DNA of 64,000 nucleotides from Pythium myriotylum (GCA_023091665.1 JALJCQ010000003.1:2461441-2525440), one strand, 5' to 3'. Shown: positions 45,284 through 56,361, numbered from the stretch's first letter. Program-made: numbers and translations. The notes: generated from the sequence alone by a model not told the origin.

Positions 45284-46015
45284 ACTGTCCATCGTGTGCT
45301 TCCGTGCGTGGTGGAGACATACAGTAGGGGAGATAAGCACTGCAATCATCTGTGTCTCTTCACTTGATGTCGAGGAATTGTATCGGTGAGGCGTTTAACT
45401 CTCGGCTTTGTATAGTATCTCGCTGGGTCGAGCGAGGAATCTATCAACGTCGCGCGGTCGAATCTTGGCAGTCGTGTCGCAGGAATCCACCACCGAGCCA
45501 CGTCGTCCGTTTACTACCGAGGCGCGTCAACACGTCGTGAGTCAAACACGCCGTGCTCCAGATTAGCTAACGGGTGTATTGCTAGCTGGCCAACCCAGAA
45601 AGCTCCAGGCTGTCGGTCGCGAGGCGCTTCAGCTTGCTTCTCTTCGCAGACTAAACGCCGCCGAGGCAGCCACCGGCCGTCGCGACGCCCAATGAGCGGC
45701 GAGTCCATCGTAATCACGCTTGACGAGGTGTTGAGGCGTTCTGTAAAACCAAGTTGAATTTCCGCAGCTCATCCACTTCGAAAACCTCTCTGTTTTCCGA
45801 TCTCGGGGAGTCCGACAGATCCTTTCCTTGATGTTTTGCGTTGACAAGCACCTCTCCAAATGAATACTTGTCGCAACTTGGACAGGATCAGATGGCGCGA
45901 CTGCGGAATTAATCGCTGACTGACCGTGGAGATGGACTCGTACTTCTCGTGCTCTCGGCAGAGCCCCGCCCTCCGTGTCGGCACCGGAAGCGCCACTCGC
46001 TCTCTCGCCGTCGCC
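45284..46015. other. Intergenic between GH1 and the flippase
   Basis: Nothing is recognised apart from the expected GH1 3' end and flippase promoter. Confidence 0.45.
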
Positions 46016-49000
46016 ATGGCGCACCCGTCGACGCCCGTGGCCGACTTCGCGCCGCTGCTGGAGACGCCCTCGGCCTTCCGTCGCGTGGCGCTCAACGCGC
46101 ATCTCTCGCCCACGCCGGCGCCGCCGGACGCGCCAGTCGCGGCGACCAACGAGGTCTCCACGTCGCGCTACACGTGGTGGAACTTCGCGCCGCTCTTCCT
46201 CTTCGAGTCCTTCTCCAAGACAGCCAACGTCTACTTCCTCCTGGTCAGCGTCTTCCAGATGATCCCGTCCATCTCGCCCACGGCCGGCGTGCCCACGCAG
46301 CTCTTCCCGCTCGCCGCCGTGATCCTCATCGACGCGGTCTTCGCCGCCGTCGAGGACTACCGTCGCCACCAGGACGACGCGCGCGCCAACGCCGCGCCCA
46401 CGCGCGTGTTCGACGCGCCTCGCCGCGAGTTTCGCGACGCCGCGTGGCGCGACCTGCGCGTCGGCGACGTCGTCAAGATCCTCAACCACGAGACCGTGCC
46501 GGCCGACGTCGTGATCCTCGCGGTCGTCTCGGACGTCGACGGCGTCTGCTACGTCGAGACCAAGAGCCTCGACGGAGAGAGCAATCTCAAGGCGCGCGAG
46601 GCGCCCAAGCCCACGCGCCGCATGTTCGACGACGAGCGCGCGGCGGGCGACCGCGTGAGCGGCTTCGTCGAGACCGAGCTGCCCAACACGGACGTGCACT
46701 CGTTCTCGGGCGCGATCTACGCCAACGCAGTGGACGCTGAGAAGAAGGCCCACGGCACGCCGCTCTCCATCAAGAACGTGCTTCTGCGCGGCTCGAAGCT
46801 ACGCAACGCCGACGCCGTCTACGGGCTCGTCGTCAACACGGGCGAGGACTGCAAGGTCATCCGAAGCGCGACCAGCAACCCCTTCCCGGCTAAAGTGTCG
46901 TCGCTCGACGCCGTGACCAACCGCCAGGTGCAGATCGTCGTCGCGCTGCTCGTCATCGTGTGCGTGGTAGGCGCCGTCACGGACAACTCGTCGCTCGCCG
47001 AGCTCTTCTTCGTCACGGCGTTCGTGGACAAGGACAGCGCCGACAAGAGCCTGATCGAGACGCTTGCTTACTACCTCACAATCCTCTGCGATCTCGTGCC
47101 CATCACGCTCTACGTGACCATCACGGTCGTGCGCGCCTTCCAGTCTTTCTTCATGAGCCAGGACCTTCTGATGTACCACGAGGAGAGCGACACACGGCTC
47201 GCAGTTCGAAGCATGCAGCTCAACGAACAGCTTGGACAGATCTCGCATGTCTTCGCCGACAAGACCGGCACGCTTACTTGTAACGACATGGAGCTGCGCA
47301 AGTGCAGCATCCACGGCGAGGAGATCGACGACGTGCACACTATCGGCATGACTGACGACCCGCACCACCGCGCGTTCTTCACGCACATGGCGCTCTGCCA
47401 CTCGGTACTGATCGAGCACGGCACGGGAAGAGAGTACGGTTCAGCGCCCGAGTACTCGGCGGCCTCGCCCGATGAGCAGGCGCTCGTGAGCGGTGCGAGC
47501 GTGCACGGTGGTGTCGCGTTCGCAAAGCGAGAGCCCGAGTACCTGACACTCCAGTTTGCTGACGGTGTCGAAGAAGTGTACCACGTGCTCGAGGTCTTTG
47601 ACTTTACATCCACGCGTAAGCGCATGACAGTAGTCGTACAGAAGCAGACACAAGCAGATGATGAAGAGCAAAACCAAGGCGAAGACAACGTGCTCGTGCT
47701 CACGAAGGGATCTGATAGCGTGCTCTTCGGTCGCCTCGCGTTGGACCGCAACGACAATGCGCGTCTCCGCGATACCACGCAGCGGCACCTCACAGCCTTC
47801 GCCCACGATGGTCTCCGCACGCTCGTGTTTACTTCAAAGACTGTCTCACAGGCTGACTGGGACGCCTTCCACGGCCGGTACCGCCGCGCGCGCGCTGATT
47901 TGAAGCAAGTTGAGGCGCAGTCGCAAGGTCTCGAGAACGACATCGATGCACTCCAAGACGAGATGGAACGAGGGCTTGACTTGCTTGGAGCGACTGCAAT
48001 CGAAGATCGACTACAAGACGGCGTGCCGGAGACCATCGCCAAACTGCGCGAGGCTGGCGTGGCCGTGTGGATGCTCACTGGCGATATGCAAGAGACGGCG
48101 ATGAATATCGGATTGTCGTGTCATCTGCTGGACGACCATATGCAGTGCCACGTGATCCGCACGAGCACCAGTGTGGGATCGGCGGAAGACGAAGAGAGGA
48201 ACAGCACACTTAGTCACCACGGACACGTTGCAAATGTCACCGATGAGCACGCGTCGGTGCTGGGGCAGCTCGACGATGCGTACCAGTCGATCGTCGATAA
48301 GAGCCACGGCACGGACGACCACGCGCTCGTGATTGACGGTGCGAGCCTCAATTTCGTATTGGGCACCGGCGAGGGTGACGACGACCAGCGACTTTTGCGC
48401 GTGGCCGAGCGGTGTCGCGCTGTGATCGCATGTCGCGTGTCACCTCTGCAGAAGGCGCAGCTCGTCGAGCTCGTGAAACACAATGCCAAGCATGCACACA
48501 CACTTGCGATCGGTGACGGTGCGAATGACGTCCCCATGCTGCGCACAGCCCACGTCGGCGTGGGCATCGCCGGCCAAGAAGGCATGCAGGCTGTCAACAG
48601 CTCGGATTACGCGTTCGCGCAGTTCCGCTTCCTGCTACCGCTGCTGTTTGTGCATGGACGATGGAACTACAATCGCGTCGCGGGACTCATCGGCTACACT
48701 TTCTACAAGAACATTGTCTACAGCCTCTCGCTCTTTTGGTTCTGCATGCGCACGACATCCTACTCGGGCGCCATGTTCTACTCGCCTATGATCCAGCAGT
48801 TCTACAACCTCGTCTTCACCGTGTTACCCATTGCGCTTTTTGCGATCCAGGATCGTGACCTACCAACGCGTGAACTCGCACTTGAGTTCCCCAAGCTGTA
48901 CCACCGAGAGGCGCGCCGCTCGGTCGAGTTCACGCAGCGGACGTTCTGGACATGGGTCGCGCTCGCGGTCGTGGACTCGGCCGCGCTCTTCTTCGTGATC

Positions 49001-49459
49001 CTCGGAGCGTCGTACGGCGTGATGCGCCACGGTGGCACCGTCGAGCTGACTGTGTTGTGGAGCCTCGGCTGGACCATCATGGTGTCGCTTGTGACGGCGC
49101 GCTACTGCCTGCTGGTCAACTCGTGGACGATCTTCGAAGTCGCGGGCGTCGTTTTCTCGCTCGGCTCGATGCTCGGCGTGCAGATCCTCTTCGACTCGAT
49201 CACGTGGGGCGGCGAAGACTTCAATACGTACTCTTTCCCGTGGCTGCTCGGTCGACCGCAGCTCTGGCTCGGCGTGGTCTTCGCGGTCGTCGCGATCCTG
49301 CTCAAGGACGTGGCCTACGCGGCGTACGGGCGCCGCTTCCGCCCGCAGCTCATCGACCGCGTGCACGAGAAGCTGCAGCTGCAGCGACAACACGCGCAGA
49401 CGGGACTGGACGCGCGAGACCTCGAGGTCGGCCTCGCGGACCTGGAGGAGAGCGACTGA
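46016..49459 (+). CDS. P4-type ATPase, phospholipid flippase
   Basis: 1,147 residues from ATG 46016 (GCCATGGC context); in-frame ATG 45932 would add 28 residues. P4-ATPases move aminophospholipids to the cytosolic leaflet of plasma or Golgi/endosomal membranes. Motifs in order: N-terminal FESFSKTANVYFLLVSVFQMIP (first membrane helices), actuator SLDGESNLK (Asp186 onward), phosphorylation DKTGTLTCND (Asp415), nucleotide-binding SPDEQALV, TGDMQETAMNIGLSC, and hinge GDGANDVPMLRTAHVGVGIAG followed by SSDYAFAQF. The C-terminal third has the expected six membrane helices. A charged insert (EAQSQGLENDIDALQDEMERG) sits in the P/N region as in other flippases. Most flippases need a CDC50 beta subunit; none is encoded here. 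It is intact and intronless. Confidence 0.95.
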   Translation: MAHPSTPVADFAPLLETPSAFRRVALNAHLSPTPAPPDAPVAATNEVSTSRYTWWNFAPLFLFESFSKTANVYFLLVSVFQMIPSISPTAGVPTQLFPLAAVILIDAVFAAVEDYRRHQDDARANAAPTRVFDAPRREFRDAAWRDLRVGDVVKILNHETVPADVVILAVVSDVDGVCYVETKSLDGESNLKAREAPKPTRRMFDDERAAGDRVSGFVETELPNTDVHSFSGAIYANAVDAEKKAHGTPLSIKNVLLRGSKLRNADAVYGLVVNTGEDCKVIRSATSNPFPAKVSSLDAVTNRQVQIVVALLVIVCVVGAVTDNSSLAELFFVTAFVDKDSADKSLIETLAYYLTILCDLVPITLYVTITVVRAFQSFFMSQDLLMYHEESDTRLAVRSMQLNEQLGQISHVFADKTGTLTCNDMELRKCSIHGEEIDDVHTIGMTDDPHHRAFFTHMALCHSVLIEHGTGREYGSAPEYSAASPDEQALVSGASVHGGVAFAKREPEYLTLQFADGVEEVYHVLEVFDFTSTRKRMTVVVQKQTQADDEEQNQGEDNVLVLTKGSDSVLFGRLALDRNDNARLRDTTQRHLTAFAHDGLRTLVFTSKTVSQADWDAFHGRYRRARADLKQVEAQSQGLENDIDALQDEMERGLDLLGATAIEDRLQDGVPETIAKLREAGVAVWMLTGDMQETAMNIGLSCHLLDDHMQCHVIRTSTSVGSAEDEERNSTLSHHGHVANVTDEHASVLGQLDDAYQSIVDKSHGTDDHALVIDGASLNFVLGTGEGDDDQRLLRVAERCRAVIACRVSPLQKAQLVELVKHNAKHAHTLAIGDGANDVPMLRTAHVGVGIAGQEGMQAVNSSDYAFAQFRFLLPLLFVHGRWNYNRVAGLIGYTFYKNIVYSLSLFWFCMRTTSYSGAMFYSPMIQQFYNLVFTVLPIALFAIQDRDLPTRELALEFPKLYHREARRSVEFTQRTFWTWVALAVVDSAALFFVILGASYGVMRHGGTVELTVLWSLGWTIMVSLVTARYCLLVNSWTIFEVAGVVFSLGSMLGVQILFDSITWGGEDFNTYSFPWLLGRPQLWLGVVFAVVAILLKDVAYAAYGRRFRPQLIDRVHEKLQLQRQHAQTGLDARDLEVGLADLEESD

Positions 49460-49766
49460 GACGTAGTGTAATGTATGGTTCGGTTTTACGTGAAACATGG
49501 CTACAGTCTCATCACTCTGAACTGAGATATGACCGTCACTCTTTGATGAGTGCACAGCCCATCAAGACTGCTGCTCGGAGGACGCCGTCGAAATGGTCGG
49601 CGCCACAGCACCGCACGCTTTCTTCGTCGGAATCTACTATGTCGAGTCGGATGTGTCGGACGAAAGTGATCACTCAGAATCCACTGTCTGCTGAGTGTGG
49701 GCTGTTGGGTTGGGTCTTGTCATCGTCGCAAACGTGTTGCCACTAATTGATATGATGGCTCTTTTC

Positions 49767-51616
49767 TCACAGCTCGTCCTTCAAGATCGACCGCAGTTTG
49801 TAGGCAACGCGCTGTGCTGACGGTCGTTTATCAGGAGCGAACGAGAGACACTCGCGCGCGAGCGAAGAGATGCTATCGGGACACTCAGCGGTCAGCGTTG
49901 GCTGGAGTTCTCGCTTGGCGATCCGTGAAAGAATCACAGCGTCGGATGCCTTGGATCCATTGGGGTTTGATATGCCCTCGAATGGAGGTCGTGTTGAATC
50001 GAGTTCGGCAAGTAAGAGCCCAAACGAGTATAAGAACGCACTGGATGTGGTCACGTCGCCCGTAAGAACTTCAGGTGCAACGTAGCGGAGAGAAATGGAG
50101 CTGGGTGCAGAATTCTGTAAAGTATCCGCGTCGAACTGCATCAGATTGAGCTTTGCTGCTCCGTCACCGTCTAGCAGGATATTTCGAGATGAGACGAGGC
50201 ACGTGGTGCATGGTATCATCTTCTCGTGATCTTGAACGAATGCGAGTGCATCGATGACACCAATCGCGATCTGGCACTTGGTCTCAGCCCACGTCAGCCA
50301 CTGTGCCTGATCGGAGTCGAGTAGCGAGCGTAGGCTCGCGCCTGTCAGGAGCTCCATCACGACTGCCACTTCAACAATCTTGGTCCATGAAACGCCGATG
50401 ACTTCGACAATGTTCGGGTGCTTCAGACTTCCAGAGCTGCTGAATGTGGCCAGAATGTCGCGGGTTCTTGTCGCAAGCGAATCTGCAAGTCGATTATGTT
50501 GGTTTGTTGGGGCAAGTTTCTTGACGGCGACCTCGCGCTCTCTCCATCGACCAAGCCAGATTTCGCATAGTTCGCTCGACCCCAGTCGTTCAGAGAGCAC
50601 CAGATCGTCCGCGCTGATTCGCGCATTGGTCAAATGCGGGTCTTGCCAAGCGCCAGAGCCAGAGCTGAACGTCGCATCAGCGAGGAACATCCCATCGTTA
50701 TCGATAGCGACCTGGCGCAACTTCCTTGAGATCTCAAGAGCACTCGGTCGCTCGTCCGGATCAAATGACAGACACGCCCGTGCGAGCTTCTCGATGGGTT
50801 CCGGGCACGTTGACTGAAACGATGGCCGCAATTCCCCTCGAGCAACAAGCACGGCGATCTGCATCTGGGACTCACCCGTCTCGGCAACATCTTGGAAAGG
50901 GATCTTTGCAGTGTCCAGTTCGGAGAGTAGCGCGCCGAACGAGTATATATCGGAACTCTCGGAGCAGTCCTCTCCCAGCATCACCTCCGGGGCGGTCCAT
51001 TGCACTGTCCCGACTCCCGCGGTCATCGTTTCCTCGTACGAGTGGCGAGCCCCAATGGTAAAGATGCTCAACTTGACGCCTCTGTTTGTATCGACCAAGA
51101 CGTTGCGGGCCTTAAGGTTCCTGTAGATGACGTTGGGTTTTACTGTGTGCAAGTAAGCGAGCGCATCGGCGACGTCGAGTGGTACTTGAGGTTTGTCCAC
51201 GCGGACGACACCACCTGATTTGACTCGAGCAGCGTCCGTACATCGCCACTGTCCATGAACTCTACCGCAGCCTGGAGCTTGAACGTGGATTTCCACGCGA
51301 CGCCCACGAAATGCACGATCTTCGGGTGGTCTAACCGCGCCATAACCTCAATCTCAGCGGCAAACTCCATCGCATCCTTCACGCTCCCCTCGTCAGAGAC
51401 GAGCCGTTTGACGGCAACGTGCTCGTCTCGGAACTGACCAAGCCACACCTCGCGGGAGGTCCCGCGCGAGAGCCGCCTGATCAGCTGAATGGCATCGTAC
51501 TCAATGCGAGTAGCGAGGAGCTCCGGCGTCTCCCATTCGGCGGGCGTGACTTGCTCGTTCGTCGCTTCCGCGGTAGCCCCGGTCGTCCGGCGGCAGCAGC
51601 AGAGCGCGGCCAGCAT
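49767..51616 (-). pseudogene. Tandem TKL-like pseudokinase with a frameshift
   Basis: Two kinase-fold domains lie head to tail. The first starts in the frame from ATG 51616 (LRRLSRG-like loop, VAVK lysine, HPKIVHFVG) and runs to SSAWTNLK. One base is then missing at about 51181-51186, and the fold continues in the other frame (PLDVADALAYLHTV...) down to 49767. In domain 1 the catalytic HRDLKxxN is YRNLKARN and DFG is replaced by IFTIG. In domain 2 the VAVK lysine remains, but HRD is lost (TTCLVSSRN) and DFG reads MQFD. WTAPEV and YVAPEV are kept. Both domains therefore look non-catalytic by design, apart from the frameshift. The N-terminus LAALCCCRR resembles the juxtamembrane end of oomycete receptor-like TKLs, so upstream exons with an ectodomain and membrane helix may be missing. 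One sequencing error would restore the frame. Confidence 0.72.
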
Positions 51617-52971
51617 TGCGCCGAGTGGACTGGATCCACGGGCGCACGGTGGTGAGTCCTGGTTGCGAATCCCCTGAGATATATTTTCTCACAGGTTTGA
51701 TCGGATGGCATCCACCCAACTCATGGATATACCGTTCGAGAGGTAACGTGCGACCTGAATCTGCGACGTGTGCGAAATGAGGAGTTGTCTCCGATGACAG
51801 GAATGTCCGTCCAGCCTCTGTCGACGAAGACCAGTTAGGAGGTGTCAGTACTCGGCTTGGTTGTGGTCGCGGGATATGCCGGGCTAGTAGTCGCCGAGCT
51901 CCAGAGAGTGCATGAGTCCGCACTCACCCGTCCCATGCTGATGACCCCTCCAGCTCCTCCCCGACCGGATTGTCACGAGGTCCGCCGTCAAAGATCCACG
52001 TGCAGTAGGATCCGCCAAGGCTAATTGAAGTGGATCAACGCCCGTGGAATCATGGAGCCGCACGTGGAATGTGGCGACGAGGCGAGAGCTTCACCGTACA
52101 GAACGCAATATACGTTGCTGTGTCTGCAAACAGGATTCGTTCCGTCGACTCGACAAGAGAAAGCAGCGATTTCACAAACTCTTCGCCACTCTCAAGCTCC
52201 GTACGTGTATGTACCGGTATCGACAAACTGGTCCCTCGCTCGAGAACGACGTATACCCGTTGATGCTGTTGAAGCTGCCTGTCCTTGTGCGTACGCCTCA
52301 CCGTAAACACCTTGAACGGGAGCGGGGTTTACGGTGGCACGATCCTAAACAGCGAGGACCGGCGACTGAACAGGTTATATGCTGGAGGAGATTGCCACCG
52401 TAAACCCAGCTTTCGTTTGCGGTGTTTGCGGTGTGACAGATCTCTCCGATAGAACTCGGGTTCAAGAGGTTGAGGCTGGCTGTCTTCAATGTGCACCGAG
52501 GGTTTAGTTGTACGAGGCAACGTGGACGCGTTCCTTGCAACACGATGGCAGCCTCGGGGGTTCCTCCGCACTGTTCATTGCTGGGCGAAATGCAAAAAGT
52601 TCGAATGAATACTCGGTCAAGCAGTTTCTAAGCACTGTGGTGGGGGAGCGTCGAGAACACTAAAGAGTTTTCAACAACGGCTTCGAGACGTGTCTCCACG
52701 CTTCACCCCAAGCCATGCTGCAAATGTCGCCTCGCCTTTGGCCATCTACCCGCGACCTGCTGAAGTGGAACTTCCTGCAAAAGGAAGTGCGCGAAGTTTT
52801 TGTGTGGCGGCACTTCACCGACCGTAAGCAATGATGAGTCGCAGCTGTCGGATCCCACGGTTTACGCCGAGACGCAATCCGGGACGAAGATTGCGTACGT
52901 CGAATGGATCCATTCGCAGCTCAGTAGCTGATACGTATTCTCGCACTTGCGATAACACTTCGAGCGCGACG
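51617..52971. other. Intergenic between pseudokinase and nitroreductase
   Basis: It may contain missing 5' exons of the pseudokinase near 51617-51660, where the frame stays open upstream of the ATG, but I cannot define them. It also contains the spaced inverted repeat at 52325-52407. Confidence 0.4.
52325..52407. repeat. 15-bp perfect inverted repeat, spaced
   Basis: GGGTTTACGGTGGCA at 52325-52339 pairs with TGCCACCGTAAACCC at 52393-52407. A third, shorter copy of CACCGTAAAC lies near 52300. Function unknown. Confidence 0.7.
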
Positions 52972-53975
52972 ATGCTGCTTCGCGCCACGCGCCACGCACG
53001 CCGGCTCAGCGCGCCGCTGATGGAGAGCGTCTCGCATGGCAAAACAGGAGAGACCGTGCGTCGCTTATCTGCTGCGAGGTCACTCCGTTTCGACAGTCGC
53101 TCCCAATGCACAAAGCTCGTCACCGGCTCCGTAATCCAGTGCCGTCAAGTGCACACCAACGCGTCGCCGACGTTCGACGCCGTCCGCAAGCTGCTCAACG
53201 AGCGCGCCTCGATCCGCGAGTACACCGACTCGCCCATCCCGGACGAGGTCGTCGCAGAGCTGCTGCGTCTCACGCAGGTACCGTATTATCGCGCTTGCCC
53301 TCGTCTCGACTGGATCTCGCCTGGCCGCTGACAACACTCGCACTGTCGACGTGGCTCGCAGCGCGCGCCGACTGGATTCAACACCCAGCCGTACGTGGCC
53401 ATCATCGCGCGCTCGGAGGAAGACCGTGCTCGCGTCGCCACAGCCATGATGGACTCGAACAAGGCCAAGGTCATCGGAGCGCCGCTCGTGGTGGCGTTCG
53501 CCGCCGACCTCGGTGAGGCGGTCTCGCCAGTATTGTGCAGAACGCAAACACTAACACATCTATACGCCGTGCTGCAGAACCAAGCAAGAACGTCCCACGC
53601 CTGCAAGAGCTCATGCGCGCGGGTGGCGCTCCGGAACCCGTGGTCAATTTCCTGCCCCTGTACGTGAAGACGTCCTCTGGTGAGGGCTCCGACCACGGCG
53701 CTATCGCGTGGTCGTACAAGCAGACCTCGATCGCGGCGGCCACGTTCCTCTACGCAGCGGCTGCCAAGGGCCTGGCGACCTGCCCCATGGAAGGGTTCGA
53801 CCAAGAGGCCATCAAGAAAGCACTCGGCCTCTCGGATCGGTACTCGGTGCCGATCGTGATCAGTGTTGGGTACGCCAAGGAAGGCGCAGCCACTCGTGTG
53901 TCTGGCCGCCGCCCTCCGACCGAAGTGTTTTTCGAAGGCCAGCTCGGTGGTTCGACGGCCGCGCTTTTTGAATAG
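52972..53975 (+). CDS. Nitroreductase-family flavoprotein, probably mitochondrial (3 exons)
   Basis: Exons 52972-53277, 53362-53512 and 53578-53975 give 284 residues. The introns are 84 and 65 nt, GT-AG; the second has a CACTAAC branch site. Nitroreductase-fold enzymes bind FMN and reduce nitro compounds, quinones or related substrates with NAD(P)H. Exon 1 ends with ASIREYTDSPIPDEVVAELLRL, the FMN-binding N-terminal motif. Exon 2 opens with RAPTGFNTQPYVAIIA, the classic APS/T-x-x-N-x-QP segment. Exon 3 has AIAWSYKQTSIAAATFLYAAAAKGLATCPMEGF and ends with GYAKEGAATRVSGRRPPTEVFFEG, the C-terminal arm. The first ~60 residues are Arg/Ser-rich and look like a mitochondrial presequence. Part of that leader could be an unspliced extra intron. 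The substrate is unknown. Confidence 0.85.
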
Positions 53976-54804
53976 ACACGTCCGTCGAGACGCAATTTTC
54001 TCTTATTTAGACGAAGAAACCCACGCATTGTGCAACTGGACGCTGCATGTTTGGATATGGTTGTTCGAGAGCCATTCGGTGGAGCTATCTTGTGACGCTC
54101 TTCCAGCTCGCCTCCGAGTCTTCAACAAAATGGGATGGACTTGAAAGTGAAGCAACCAGGGCCTATACACCCACCGATAGCCCCACAACTCGCAACTTAG
54201 CTGGTTGCACGCTACGGACTTCCACGACTGGCAGTCGAGATATCTGCTACGTGGCCCTTCGCTGTGGAAAACAGACCCGGCTGTAGGATTATAAAAGTGC
54301 GATCCAATAAACATCACCTTCGAAGTCAAAGCCAACTCGGCTTCATGAAATGGGTCAGTTCCAGAACCTCATTTAGCTCAGGGAGGGAAAGACTTATTTG
54401 GTGAAGACTCGAGAACTATGACAAGCTTAAGTTTTGTTTGGCGCTTCTCGAGCTAGTGTGCACGTCCATCCACTACAAGGTTGCCGATCGTCGGCTACAC
54501 AGCATGATCCTCTCACGAGAACTACGCATAAGGCTAGTAATGCCCTCGATTCGGTCTCTCCTGCAGCCAAGTGGATCAAGAATGTCACAGAATCTCACAT
54601 CCCATGATCCTGAAGTCGGGTTGTGCCCCAGTCCATTCCATCGTATTTTATTCAGAGCCTCAACTGAAGCGGGTACTTCCATTTCTCGTCTAAAACCCGG
54701 ACCTGGAACATAATTTGCTCCAGTTCCGTGTATTATTGCGTTGAAGCTGTCTTAACACAAACCGAATGGATGTGCGAGAACTGCTCCCAAACCACTTCAT
54801 GCCT
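53976..54804. other. Intergenic region holding a GH1 relic
   Basis: No intact gene is seen. The only recognisable content is the GH1-derived segment at 54440-54590. Confidence 0.5.
54440..54590 (+). pseudogene. Decayed fragment of a GH1 beta-glucosidase gene
   Basis: ATCCACTACAAGGTTGCCGA and the following TCGGCTACACAGCATG resemble the GH1 gene segment encoding IHYEKLPIIGYTAW (about 45029-45069). After an internal deletion, CCTGCAGCCAAGTGGATCAA matches the segment encoding PAAKWFKN near the GH1 C-terminus (45201-45224). There are several indels and no open frame. It is the remnant of a second beta-glucosidase locus. Confidence 0.65.
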
Positions 54805-56361
54805 CTAAAATTGTGTTGGGGTGAGCTCTGTGGTCAGTGGTGTCGGAGATTCTGACTGATTTGATGGTGCAGGTGTCTCCGGTTCACTCGGCGTGGACGG
54901 TGGGATATCCGGTCCGGCCGTACTTGGTACTGGTGCCTCTGTTGCAGGGGGTCCACTTGTGATCGGTGGGTACGTGACAATTGGCACGGGCGGGTGGGTG
55001 TGTGGCGGGGCAATGGTCACCGGGGATCCCTCGGGTGCACACTTAAAACTTCCCTTGCAGTATTGGCGGTCGAGCGGGCACTCAGTCTCTGGTAGCCATT
55101 GCTGGCACATCATCCAGCACTTGCTCGCGTTCGGGTCGTACCTCGTACAGTCGCACTTGGTCACGCATTCGTTGACTTGCCACTCGTCTGGAAACTCGAT
55201 GTTGCAAGTCGTTGCGCACCGAGGGTCCGGTTTGATGAACTCTGGTTTGGGTGTACAGTATCTGAATGCACAGCTGCCTTCGTCAGCAACGAGCCGCCGC
55301 CGACCAGCACAGCCGATCGACTGGAGCTCGGCGGCATCCAGTAGGTCTGATCCAGTGCGGAGGAGTCGTGCCGTGCTGTTGGTGAACTCATCAAAGGCGA
55401 TCCCTGCAAGCATCCGCTGGTGAGGAGGCAGCAACGTCATCTTGCCGAACCATGCGCGAAGGTGACGGTGGCCGGCGGCCTGCGTGCCAACCAGCTCCGG
55501 CGGCATGAGCATACCATGCATCACGCCAGGGATCTCGTGGGTTGCGTTCATCCACTGCGAGAAACCCGTGCCAGCCATGAGCACGAGTTCATCACTCTTG
55601 AGAACCGGTCGCACAAGCGTACCGTCCTCTAGCTTGCGGATGATCAGTCCCGATTCCTCCGATTCGAGACGTCGACGGTTCAACTGATTGCCATCCGTGA
55701 CGTCGAAGAACACTGGAGCGACCATAGCAATGAACATGCCGTGGTCTTCGTGCAGCGACAGCGAGAGCTCCCGTTCCGTCACAGGAGTGTCTTGCGGCGT
55801 CGTGCTCGCCTCGTACGCGTGGAAGTGGTCTAGGCGCACGGCGTCTACGAAGAGCTGGCGTGGCGTGACCAACTTCTCGCCATCGCGAAGGCGAAGCTCG
55901 GTCTGGTCAAGAGCGGACGCCATCGACTCAACGGCTCGCTCCAGCATGCGACTGAACTCAACGTACTCTCGATGGTACCCGGGGCACTTGGAGGCGAGTG
56001 CCTCCGAGTTGGCGAAGTTGGCGAGCTCTCGGCCGGCGCTAGCGCGCAGTGTCAGCCGACGCGTACCGTCCTTAAACTGCTTGGTCGACAGGTGCTCGGA
56101 GTGGCCGTCAGATTCCATGGCCACGGCGCAGTCGACCGCCTTCGCCAGGTATCTCTCGCGGGCGCTGGTAAAGTTGGGTATGCCGCTCAAGGCAAGAATG
56201 CCGCCGGCTTGCAGAGCCGCAAGCACGCGCTGAGGCGTACCTTGTTCATGGAGACGCGAGTAATCAAACGATGGGATCTCGAACGACGGAACGGACTTGC
56301 CGAAGGCGGGCACGAGGGCAAGAGCCAACACACTGAGCGCTTGGTATGTAGGTCGGACCAT
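54805..56361 (-). CDS. Secreted 2OG/Fe(II)-oxygenase-like protein with Cys-rich and Pro/Thr-rich tail
   Basis: A single-exon 518-residue frame from ATG 56361, opening with a signal peptide (MVRPTYQALSVLALALVPAFG). The middle has the spacing of a double-stranded beta-helix, 2-oxoglutarate-dependent oxygenase of the isopenicillin-N-synthase type: the HxD pair in LSLHEDHGMF, a distal His in ATHEIPGVMHG, and a 2OG-binding Arg candidate in HRHLRAWFGKM. A Cys-rich module follows (CAFRYCTPKPEF to KCAPEG), then a Pro/Thr/Ser tail of about 80 residues with likely O-glycosylation. No GPI or membrane anchor is visible. The oxygenase call is from motif order only. A secreted oxygenase of this type is unusual. 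It could act on wall components or host metabolites (inference). Confidence 0.68.
   Translation of the reverse strand: MVRPTYQALSVLALALVPAFGKSVPSFEIPSFDYSRLHEQGTPQRVLAALQAGGILALSGIPNFTSARERYLAKAVDCAVAMESDGHSEHLSTKQFKDGTRRLTLRASAGRELANFANSEALASKCPGYHREYVEFSRMLERAVESMASALDQTELRLRDGEKLVTPRQLFVDAVRLDHFHAYEASTTPQDTPVTERELSLSLHEDHGMFIAMVAPVFFDVTDGNQLNRRRLESEESGLIIRKLEDGTLVRPVLKSDELVLMAGTGFSQWMNATHEIPGVMHGMLMPPELVGTQAAGHRHLRAWFGKMTLLPPHQRMLAGIAFDEFTNSTARLLRTGSDLLDAAELQSIGCAGRRRLVADEGSCAFRYCTPKPEFIKPDPRCATTCNIEFPDEWQVNECVTKCDCTRYDPNASKCWMMCQQWLPETECPLDRQYCKGSFKCAPEGSPVTIAPPHTHPPVPIVTYPPITSGPPATEAPVPSTAGPDIPPSTPSEPETPAPSNQSESPTPLTTELTPTQF

Noticed and set aside
45629..46753. 374-codon minus-strand frame at the start of the flippase
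   Set aside because: Antisense of the conserved flippase N-terminus. The translation is Arg/Val/Ala-rich with no domain.
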